From assembly GCA_043820875.1 (NCBI GenBank), contig JBDRDI010000047.1, positions 1 through 5,401 on the forward strand: a stretch of 5,401 bases of DNA, given 5' to 3'. A model generated the notes under the pieces. That model was not told the origin of the DNA, did not search any database, and saw only the letters and a list, made by a program, of their open reading frames with translations. This document shows, in pieces, positions 1-5,401 of the stretch. This DNA is from JBDRDI01 sp043820875. GTDB lineage: Bacteria; Patescibacteriota; Patescibacteriia; Patescibacteriales; UBA12075. How positions within the stretch are numbered: the first letter of the stretch is position 1; every line of letters begins with the position of its first letter. The position numbers were made by a program, and so were the translations under genes.

Positions 1-1535
1 TTCATAACTGTGGCGCGCGCCACAGGTCCGGGACCTTCTTTCTTACAATAATTTTTTGGCGCTTTCAAAAGCCAATTCGGATCAACCAGCCCCTCGCACC
101 AAAATTGCGCGCCATCATCATTATATCCTTTGACATCGTCCGTGGAACTGAAGCAGGCCATCATATCGCCCAAAGTTACCTTTGCTTTTCGCTCATCCGC
201 AAAAATTCTGTTCGCGGCCACTTCCCAGCCCACCGGAATAATTCGATACTTGCGCAAAATCGGCATGGAACGATATGGATAACTTTCTTGAATGCCGTTT
301 GATGGTTCTTTACCTTGGCTCGCGAATCCAAAAACAAAATTTTTATTCAAATAATCTCCGTCCACCGCTTCTCTTAATGTTTTCTTTTCCGCGATAGCGT
401 CGCGAAAACGTCCGTCAATCACACAATCTGTTGGACCGGCATTGGCCGGGTCCGGACACATGGATAGTTTGGTTAATATGTCATAGTCTCCGGGTTCTGA
501 AAAATCTTTTTGTAAAATCTGAGCGAATTTCTTTTCCGCTCCGGCGGCTCCGGGATTATACGGAGAAGAGTCACTGCTTAAAAATTGGTCAAATCCTCCC
601 CAGTCTCCCGTATATGGCTGACTGGTATCTTTTTCCGTTAAATTTCTCATTAAAGTATTAAATAATGTGATGAGCAATTGATTCACAAAAATATTCGCGG
701 CATCCACAACTGCGTTGCCGGTATAAACAGCCAAATTATTTACAAGGGCACTATTGCCCGACTCTGCCTCGTCGGCAAAACGTTGAGGGTAGGCATTCCT
801 TACTTGAGCTACATTGCCAAAATCAAGCCACCCGCCGGTTTCGCTTCTTTCCGCCAACTTGTTTGCCCTTGTTTCATTATAATCATTCATTACTTTTGTT
901 TGAAAAGTTAAGGACATCCCCAAATCATTTGAAGTGGGATTGAACATGTCCTGAAGTCCTGTAAAAAATTGTTCAGGCGGTTTGTTTAATTCCGCTGTCC
1001 AATTTTTACGCATTTCTGAAAAAGTACAAGCCGGTTCCTGCGGCCGGCTATACTGATAAAGTCCAAACCCTAATCTGACTTTTAACATCAAGTCCGGATT
1101 ACACATATTAAATTTCACCCAGCCATTGTCTCTGCCCAATATTTCCAAAGATTCTCCCAAAACACTATCTCCTATGTTCTGCATATACTGCGCAACACCC
1201 TCGGTCATGAATAATGGCTTTTCCCCTTCTCCGCCGGAGCCGAGCCATGTGGCAGTATCATACGCAATCGTACTCAAGGCCCTTGAAAGCGCCGCCCCGA
1301 ACATTTTTGACCAAACACTTTGCTTTGCCTCATCAGCCTTTTTTGCAGCTTCTTCTTTCGCAAACTGAGCTGAAAGTTGACCGCTGATTCCTGTAAGCTG
1401 ACCTTGGACCACCGGTTCGGAGACAACACCGAGCTGAGCGTTGACGACGTTTACGGTTGGCAAAAAAGAAAGCAACAAAAAAACAATCAAACTTTTGGAA
1501 ATTATTTTTTTGATTGCTTTGAATTGAAATCTCAT
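1..1535 (-). CDS. Large exported protein of unknown family, N-terminal 511 residues (runs off left edge)
   Basis: Reading the minus strand from the ATG at 1535-1533 gives 511 codons without a stop up to the window edge, so the C-terminus is missing. Residues 1-33 form a typical signal peptide: a basic start (MRFQFKAIKKIISK), a hydrophobic core around SLIVFLLLSFL, and a likely cleavage site after VNA (residue 33). A lysine/alanine-rich helical stretch (about 57-75) follows, then a mixed globular region with seven cysteines (145, 170, 360, 371, 461, 480, 497), consistent with disulfides outside the cytoplasm. Residues 266-298 are hydrophobic and helix-prone (VNNLAVYTGNAVV and on to LLITLFNTLM) and could be membrane-associated. 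The start lies 10 nt after the stop of the calcium-repeat membrane protein, so the two are probably co-transcribed and may work together at the cell surface. I do not recognise the family and assign no function. The frame is certain from its length and the signal peptide; no clear Shine-Dalgarno is visible. Confidence 0.9.
   Translation of the reverse strand, partial: MRFQFKAIKKIISKSLIVFLLLSFLPTVNVVNAQLGVVSEPVVQGQLTGISGQLSAQFAKEEAAKKADEAKQSVWSKMFGAALSRALSTIAYDTATWLGSGGEGEKPLFMTEGVAQYMQNIGDSVLGESLEILGRDNGWVKFNMCNPDLMLKVRLGFGLYQYSRPQEPACTFSEMRKNWTAELNKPPEQFFTGLQDMFNPTSNDLGMSLTFQTKVMNDYNETRANKLAERSETGGWLDFGNVAQVRNAYPQRFADEAESGNSALVNNLAVYTGNAVVDAANIFVNQLLITLFNTLMRNLTEKDTSQPYTGDWGGFDQFLSSDSSPYNPGAAGAEKKFAQILQKDFSEPGDYDILTKLSMCPDPANAGPTDCVIDGRFRDAIAEKKTLREAVDGDYLNKNFVFGFASQGKEPSNGIQESYPYRSMPILRKYRIIPVGWEVAANRIFADERKAKVTLGDMMACFSSTDDVKGYNDDGAQFWCEGLVDPNWLLKAPKNYCKKEGPGPVARATVM
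8..25. repeat. 18-bp perfect GC-rich palindrome inside the large exported protein gene
   Basis: CTGTGGCGCGCGCCACAG equals its own reverse complement and is followed directly by a second dyad, GGTCC-G-GGACC (25-35). It is much more GC-rich than the surrounding AT-rich coding sequence. It encodes residues about 504-509 (VARAT region) of the large exported protein. It may be chance codon use or a small recognition site. Confidence 0.6.
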
Positions 1536-1545
1536 AATAATTTTA

Positions 1546-2223
1546 TTAATTGCCGGCTGTCGGCTGATAATCCACGCTTTCTGCTGTTTGCTTATACATA
1601 CTCATTAACTCTTCGTCGCTGAATCTGTTTAACAATTCTGCTTGCATTCCGGCTTTCAAAAGAATTTCTCGCAAGGTCGCGACGTCAACATTCCCTTTTA
1701 AAATATTTTCAACATCTTCTTGACTGGTAATAACGCCTGATAAATCCGCTTGAGTTTCGCTGATGATATTCTGCTGATTTACTGTTGACTGATCGCTCAC
1801 AATTGCCGTATTCGCGCCAAGACAATCTCTTCCTTCAAAACAATTTGGATTGCTTCCGGATATTACTTCTTCTCCGTCGCTCAATCCATCACTGTCCGAA
1901 TCCACAATATAAGGAGAAGTAAGATATACATTCGCCTCTTCCCAATCAGACAAGCCGTCGTTGTCTGTATCTTTCGCCCGCAAAGACGCTTCGCTGTCTT
2001 CTTGCTCTAAGGCTTTTATATTATTATTTCCTGTTCCATTTATATTTTGAGCCGGTTTTCTGATCAAATCTCCCAAGCTGGTCAATGAGGCGGCAAATAT
2101 AAAAACAGCAAAAAAAACCAAAACTGTTACGGCTATTTTTTGGTTTTTGTTTAAATTGTGAGGACGATGTTCTTCCAAAATTGATTCGTTGTCATTAACA
2201 TTAATTTCGTTTTGCTCTTCCAT
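1546..2223 (-). CDS. Single-pass membrane protein with two thrombospondin-3-like calcium-binding repeats
   Basis: This is a 225-residue protein. Residues 1-29 are polar and acidic, residues 30-47 form one transmembrane helix (IAVTVLVFFAVFIFAASL), and R55-K56 follow. After a short linker there are two aspartate-rich repeats, DTDNDGLSDWEE (85-96) and DSDSDGLSDGEE (108-119), spaced 23 residues apart. They match the DxDxDGLxD calcium-binding pattern of thrombospondin type 3/EF-hand-like repeats found in bacterial surface proteins. C128 and C134 could pair in a small loop. The C-terminal third (about 165-217) is acidic and probably helical (TLREILLKAGMQAELLNRF). The likely topology is N-terminus inside with the calcium repeats outside, but charge bias at the helix is weak. 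The gene has its own promoter at 2281-2310 and is followed after 10 nt by the large exported protein, suggesting a shared envelope role. The exact function is unknown; it could be an anchor or partner for the downstream protein. Confidence 0.88.
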   Translation of the reverse strand: MEEQNEINVNDNESILEEHRPHNLNKNQKIAVTVLVFFAVFIFAASLTSLGDLIRKPAQNINGTGNNNIKALEQEDSEASLRAKDTDNDGLSDWEEANVYLTSPYIVDSDSDGLSDGEEVISGSNPNCFEGRDCLGANTAIVSDQSTVNQQNIISETQADLSGVITSQEDVENILKGNVDVATLREILLKAGMQAELLNRFSDEELMSMYKQTAESVDYQPTAGN

Positions 2224-2280
2224 AAATTACCGTAAATTAAAAATAAACAAATCTATTCACACAACATTGTGGATATTAAA

Positions 2281-2310
2281 ATTATAACATATTCGCACTA
2301 AAAATGCCAA
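2281..2310 (-). promoter_or_regulatory. Sigma-70-type promoter with extended -10 for the two-gene surface-protein unit
   Basis: Read on the minus strand, a consensus -10 box TATAAT (2286-2281) is preceded by TG one base upstream (TGTTATAAT, an extended -10). A -35-like TTGGCA (2310-2305) sits 18 nt away. Transcription would start near 2274, giving a leader of about 50 nt before the ATG at 2223. It lies in the only sizeable intergenic gap of the window (2224-2327), just after rsmA. No GC-rich terminator hairpin separates rsmA from it, so some read-through from leuS-rsmA is also likely. The leader contains a small dyad, CACAA-TG-TTGTG (2271-2260), that could be an operator, but this is weak. 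Confidence 0.7.
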
Positions 2311-2327
2311 ATATAATTTTAATTGAT

Positions 2328-3152
2328 TTAAACCTCTTCCAATAATCTCCTCCAATCTTCAACGCTCAAGCCTTCCGCTCGTATTTTTTCATTCAATCCG
2401 ATTAATTTTATTTTTTGAAGCGCTTTATCTTGACCAATATGATAACCGGTGGCCAAATTATTTTTCAACATTTTTCTTTTGGAACTGAAGCCGATTTTTA
2501 CCAAACGAAAAAAATCTTTTTCATCAACATCCGAAATCTGACATCTGATATCTGAAATCCGAATAATCGCCGAATCCACCTCGGGACTGGGCCAAAAATT
2601 TTTTCTTCCGATATATTCCGCGATTTCCGCTTCGGCAAAATACTGAACTGCAACGGCCAAAATACTCATCTTCGGCGGGCATGCCACGATTCTCTCAGCC
2701 ACCTCTTTCTGCAACATCAAGACTAATAATTCCGGCTTATCAACTCTTTCCAAAAATCTCCGCAAAAAAATTGATGAAATATTATATGGCAAGTTCGCGA
2801 CTATTTTATAGCTCTTCCCTGCCAATTTTGAAGATAAATCAAAATCCAAAATATTTTTGTTAACAACTTCCACGTTTTTTATTTTTTTCTTTGCAATTTT
2901 TTCTTTCAATATATTAGCAAGTTTATCGTCCAGCTCAACCGCAATAACCTTGTCAACTTTCTCCGCGAGTCTTTCGGTCAAAAATCCCAGACCCGGCCCA
3001 ACCTCCAAAATAATATCGCGCTTTTTTAATTCAGATATATCTATGATTCGCTCATAAACATCTTCCGCAATTAAAAAATTCTGCCCCTTGGAACGGACAG
3101 GTTTTATATTGTGCTCTTGGCAAATTTGTAAAGTTTTTTGAAGTAAGTCCAT
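2328..3152 (-). CDS. rsmA: 16S rRNA (adenine1518/1519-N6)-dimethyltransferase RsmA/KsgA
   Basis: This 274-residue protein has the family's usual length. Such enzymes use S-adenosylmethionine to dimethylate two adjacent adenines in helix 45 of 16S rRNA during late 30S assembly. Visible motifs, in order: QNFL (24-27) in the N-terminal substrate/SAM region; the SAM-binding loop EVGPGLGFLTE (50-60); the acidic ribose contact in AVELD (71-75); the catalytic motif NLPYNIS (120-126); LQKEVAERI (147-155); NFWPSPEVDSAI (185-196); and the C-terminal FSSKRKMLKNNL (222-233). The start ATG at 3152 is 14 nt after the leuS stop, so the gene is probably co-transcribed with leuS. No convincing Shine-Dalgarno is seen. 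One oddity is that residues about 197-209, between the conserved PEVDSAI block and the C-terminal helices, are encoded by a five-copy 7-bp repeat. The assignment is secure. Confidence 0.97.
   Translation of the reverse strand: MDLLQKTLQICQEHNIKPVRSKGQNFLIAEDVYERIIDISELKKRDIILEVGPGLGFLTERLAEKVDKVIAVELDDKLANILKEKIAKKKIKNVEVVNKNILDFDLSSKLAGKSYKIVANLPYNISSIFLRRFLERVDKPELLVLMLQKEVAERIVACPPKMSILAVAVQYFAEAEIAEYIGRKNFWPSPEVDSAIIRISDIRCQISDVDEKDFFRLVKIGFSSKRKMLKNNLATGYHIGQDKALQKIKLIGLNEKIRAEGLSVEDWRRLLEEV
2528..2562 (-). repeat. Five-copy 7-bp tandem repeat (TCAGATN) inside rsmA
   Basis: On the minus strand the tract reads TCGGATT TCAGATA TCAGATG, then TCAGATT TCGGATG: five tandem heptamers, with the two outer copies carrying TCGGAT and the three inner ones TCAGAT. 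Because 7 is not a multiple of 3, each copy is read in a new frame and the encoded peptide repeats roughly every seven residues (SDIRCQI then SDV, residues about 199-209). It falls at the variable linker after the conserved PEVDSAI block, where extra residues should be tolerated. Confidence 0.85.
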
Positions 3153-3166
3153 AAATTACAAAACTA

Positions 3167-5314
3167 CTACTCCGCCACAACACTCACCAGCCTCCCTTTT
3201 ATATAAAAGATTTTCTTTATTTCTTTATTCTCTGTCCATTTTTTTATCTTCTCGCTTTCCAGAACAATCTTTTTCGCGTCTTCTTCTAAAATATCCGCAT
3301 CCACTTCTATACTATCGCGCACTTTGCCATTCACCTGCACAACTAAATTTATTTTTTCATCACGCGCGATTTCCGGATCGTATTTTGGCCACTCTTCTTT
3401 AAAAATACTCTTTTTGTGTCCGAGTGTATCCCAAATTTCCTCTGTTACGTGTGGCGCGAACGGCGCGAGAATTTTTAAGAACGTCTCATAAACTTCAAGT
3501 GAAATTTCTTTTTCTTCGCTTAATTTATTTACAAATATCATCATGGCGCTCACTGCCGTATTGAATTTGAATTCAACAATATCGTCACTGACTTTTTTTA
3601 TTGTTTTATGAAGAAGCGCTTGCGTTTCTTTTTTGCATTCAACTTCTTTTTTTACGCTTCCCGATAAATTATAAACCTTTTCCAAAAATTTGCGCGCGCC
3701 TGAAAGTCCGCTCGTGCTCCACGCGCAAGCTTGAGCGAATGGACCCATAAACATTTCATAAACGCGCATAGCATCTGCGCCATGACTTTCCACGACCGTA
3801 TCCGGATTAATCACATTTCCCCAGCGTTTGCTCATCTTCCGGCCGTCTTCGGCCACAACCAAACCAACATGCCGTAATTTCAAAAACGGCTCGTCATGGC
3901 TCACCGCGCCAATATCGTATAAAAATTTATGCCAAAACCGCGCGTAAATCAAATGGCGCGTGGCATGCTCTGCTCCGCCCACATAAAAATCCACCGGCGA
4001 CCAATATTTTTCTTTTTTCTTGTCCACCAGTTCTTTTTTGTTTTTTGGATCAATATATCGTAAATAATACCAGCTTGAACCTCCCCATTGTGGCATTGTG
4101 TTGGTTTCACGTTTTGCTTTACCCTTGCACTGCGGGCATTTTACATTCACCCATTTGGCGATGTTGGCAAGCGGCGACTCACCTGTTCCGGTCGGCTCAT
4201 AATTTTTTACATCCGGCAATTTCACCGGCAAATCTTTTTCCGGTACAGCTAGATTCCCGCATTTTTCACAATGCACGATTGGAATCGGCTCGCCCCAATA
4301 TCTCTGGCGCGAAAACACCCAGTCTTTTAATTTATAATTCACGGCGCGTTTGCCCAGTCTTTTTTCTTCCAGCCAGACAATCATTTTCTTTTTTGCCTCT
4401 TTAGTTTCAAGTCCGTCGAGAAAGGCGGAATTAACATAAGAACCCTCTCCGGAAAAACATTTTTTTTCTTTACCACCTTCAACAACTTCCCTAATCGGCA
4501 AGTCATGTTTTTTTGCGAACTCAAAATCACGCTCATCATGCGCTGGCACGCACATAATCGCACCTGCGCCATAGCTCATCATCACATAATCCGCCACAAA
4601 AATCGGAATCTCTTCGTTGTTCACGGGATTGACGGCGCGCAAGCCCCTTATTTCCACGCCGGTTTTTTCTTTGCTTAATTCCCCTCTTTCCATTTCTGTT
4701 TTTTTATTTGCCTGCTTGACATATGATTCAACTTCGTCCCAGTTATTTATATTTTCCTTATTCTCTTCCAAAATTTTATGTTCCGGCGCCACAGCCATAT
4801 ATGTACAACCGAACAATGTATCTGGACGAGTGGTGAAGACTTTAATTTCCGATTTGTCATCATAAAATTTAACAAATTCCGAAAATAATCTGTTTTCTTT
4901 CTTAAACCCATCTTTCTCCGGATTTCTCTGCACATAATTAAAAATCTCGTCATACCTTTTTTGATCTTTAATTATTTCATATTCCGCTTTCGGCGTCCAA
5001 AGATGACGACCTTTAGAATTTTCGCAATAATATTCAAATTTTTCTAAAAATTTTTTCGCGCAAAATCCTTTGATGTTTTTTAATATTTTAGATACTTCTA
5101 TTTTTTTATCTGTATCTAAAACAAGATGGACATGATCTTCCATCACGACAGCTTCGTGCAAATTAAAACTATTTCTTTCGCACGCTTCGTCAATCAATTT
5201 GATTATTTCTGAACATTCTTCTTTGTTTTCAAACATTATTTTCCGTTTTTTGGTAGAAAAAGTTAAAAACCAAATAATTCTATCCGCGTCTGTACTAAAT
5301 AAAAAACAAGGCAA
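3167..5314 (-). CDS. leuS: Y1 (IS200/RAYT-like) transposase domain fused in frame to leucyl-tRNA synthetase lacking its N-terminal half
   Basis: The frame gives 715 residues from a TTG at 5314 and stays open up to 5389, where it is bounded by an in-frame TAA (5392-5390); the true start is uncertain (ATG codon 27 at 5236 is another option). Residues about 12-140 form a Y1 HUH transposase domain: first strand WFLTFSTKKRK, metal-binding HVH (61-63), and YVQRNP with the candidate nucleophile Y127. From about residue 146 it is bacterial LeuRS: CP1 editing domain with FTTRPDTLFG (160-169) and GAIMCVPAHDERDFEF (251-266); DWVFSRQRYWGEPIP (331-345); a CxxC...CxxC zinc site (349/352/393/396); VGGAEH (445-450); KMSKR (493-497); WSTSGLSGARKFLE (532-545); the anticodon-binding helical domain; and the C-terminal VVQVNGKVR (658-666) domain. 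About 230 usual N-terminal residues, including the HIGH motif, are absent. LeuRS charges tRNA-Leu in the cytoplasm, and this product alone could not. rsmA follows after 14 nt. LeuRS identity is secure; functional status is not. Confidence 0.9.
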   Translation of the reverse strand: MPCFLFSTDADRIIWFLTFSTKKRKIMFENKEECSEIIKLIDEACERNSFNLHEAVVMEDHVHLVLDTDKKIEVSKILKNIKGFCAKKFLEKFEYYCENSKGRHLWTPKAEYEIIKDQKRYDEIFNYVQRNPEKDGFKKENRLFSEFVKFYDDKSEIKVFTTRPDTLFGCTYMAVAPEHKILEENKENINNWDEVESYVKQANKKTEMERGELSKEKTGVEIRGLRAVNPVNNEEIPIFVADYVMMSYGAGAIMCVPAHDERDFEFAKKHDLPIREVVEGGKEKKCFSGEGSYVNSAFLDGLETKEAKKKMIVWLEEKRLGKRAVNYKLKDWVFSRQRYWGEPIPIVHCEKCGNLAVPEKDLPVKLPDVKNYEPTGTGESPLANIAKWVNVKCPQCKGKAKRETNTMPQWGGSSWYYLRYIDPKNKKELVDKKKEKYWSPVDFYVGGAEHATRHLIYARFWHKFLYDIGAVSHDEPFLKLRHVGLVVAEDGRKMSKRWGNVINPDTVVESHGADAMRVYEMFMGPFAQACAWSTSGLSGARKFLEKVYNLSGSVKKEVECKKETQALLHKTIKKVSDDIVEFKFNTAVSAMMIFVNKLSEEKEISLEVYETFLKILAPFAPHVTEEIWDTLGHKKSIFKEEWPKYDPEIARDEKINLVVQVNGKVRDSIEVDADILEEDAKKIVLESEKIKKWTENKEIKKIFYIKGRLVSVVAE

Positions 5315-5383
5315 AGTAGCGATTTTTTTGTTTGGCTGGGTTTTAAAACCCAGCCTAACAAAAAAATAGCTAATTTGGCTTGT
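4880..5383 (-). mobile_element. IS200/IS605- or RAYT-like Y1 transposase element inserted in leuS
   Basis: The stretch from the large hairpin (5306-5383) to the end of the Y1 domain (about 4880) looks like a single-strand-type mobile element or a REP-associated tyrosine transposase unit. The encoded domain has the HxH motif (HVH), the GRHLW segment, the helix with YVQRNP, and NPEKDGF, in the order typical of the COG1943/RayT family. These proteins nick and join single-stranded DNA at hairpins through a 5'-phosphotyrosine. The catalytic residues look intact, so the domain is not visibly decayed. The left boundary is set by where LeuRS similarity resumes (SEFVKF, about 4880). The right boundary is unknown and may lie beyond 5401. 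No target duplication is expected for IS200/IS605 members, and none is seen. The element has no stop codon of its own before leuS. Confidence 0.75.
5306..5383. repeat. 78-nt imperfect inverted repeat with a perfect 22-bp core, at the 5' side of the Y1 domain
   Basis: The core 5334-5355 is a perfect palindrome with arm GGCTGGGTTTT. It is extended by TAGCNATTTTTTTGTTN arms (5317-5333 against 5356-5372, two mismatches) and then by ACAAGNCAAAN arms (5306-5316 against 5373-5383, two mismatches). In total each arm is 39 nt with 35 matches and no spacer. Hairpins of this kind are what Y1 transposases recognise, so it is probably the element's end or a REP-like target site. The T7 and A7 runs pair with each other inside the stem; there is no free T-run after a GC stem, so it does not look like an intrinsic terminator. 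In RNA it would fold over the proposed TTG start at 5314. Outside it, 5384-5401 is too short to assign. Confidence 0.9.
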
Positions 5384-5401
5384 GTGTTGTTAAACGCCCA
5401 T

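Noticed and set aside
105..1622. Small plus-strand open frames across the left third
   Set aside because: They lie opposite the long minus-strand secreted-protein frame, have no domain-like sequence, and are shadows of it.
2269..2279. DnaA box (ATATCCACA on the minus strand) near 2270-2278
   Set aside because: It is a single site matching 8 of 9 positions, with no cluster and no replication genes nearby; it overlaps the leader of an ordinary gene.
4045..4404. 119-codon plus-strand open frame
   Set aside because: It is fully antisense to conserved LeuRS motifs (the zinc region and DWVFSRQRYWG), so it is a shadow frame.
5240..5310. Promoter for the fusion gene (TAGAAT near 5277-5282 on the minus strand)
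   Set aside because: No -35 element lies at acceptable spacing, and in this AT-rich stretch such a match is expected by chance.
5317..5372. Intrinsic transcription terminator
   Set aside because: The GC stem is followed by an A-run, not a free T-run, on either strand; the T7 and A7 runs pair with each other inside the hairpin.
5263..5400. 45-codon minus-strand frame open from the right edge (WAFNNTQAKLAIF...) as a separate gene
   Set aside because: It has no start in the window and no recognisable domain. It is more likely the read-through tail of whatever lies upstream, and is discussed only as the possible zero frame of a frameshift.

Overview
The window looks like part of a chromosome (or metagenome-assembled contig) of a Patescibacteria/CPR bacterium, most likely of the Parcubacteria group. 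The grounds are low-GC DNA, short gene spacing without clear Shine-Dalgarno sequences, a membrane-anchored protein with thrombospondin-type-3-like calcium repeats next to a very large exported protein of unknown family, and a LeuRS with the HATRHLIYARFWH variant signature. This placement is inference from general gene style; no marker in the window fixes it. TAA and TAG end the genes and no internal TGA is needed, so nothing suggests a recoded UGA.

All genes lie on the minus strand, so transcription runs from right to left. From right to left: (i) 5401-5306 is the outer part of a mobile element, dominated by a 78-nt imperfect inverted repeat (5306-5383) with a perfect 22-bp core; (ii) 5314-3167 is one continuous reading frame that starts as an IS200/RAYT-like Y1 (HUH) transposase domain and continues, with no stop, into the C-terminal ~570 residues of leucyl-tRNA synthetase, beginning at the CP1 editing domain; (iii) 3152-2328 is rsmA (ksgA), 14 nt downstream of leuS; (iv) a ~100-nt gap holds a good extended -10 promoter at 2281-2310; (v) 2223-1546 encodes a single-pass membrane protein with two calcium-binding repeats; (vi) 10 nt further on, 1535-1 is the first 511 codons of a large secreted protein that runs off the left edge.

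The leuS and rsmA pair forms one translation-related unit (tRNA charging and 16S rRNA dimethylation). The two surface/exported proteins form a second unit behind their own promoter. The most interesting point is the transposase-LeuRS join. The HIGH-containing N-terminal half of LeuRS is absent from the window, the transposase keeps its HxH motif and tyrosine, and the hairpin at its 5' side places slippery heptamers in the one register that would feed an upstream frame into the fusion frame. Whether this is an insertional break, a split synthetase, a frameshift-joined synthetase or an assembly join at a repeat cannot be decided without the sequence to the right of position 5401.
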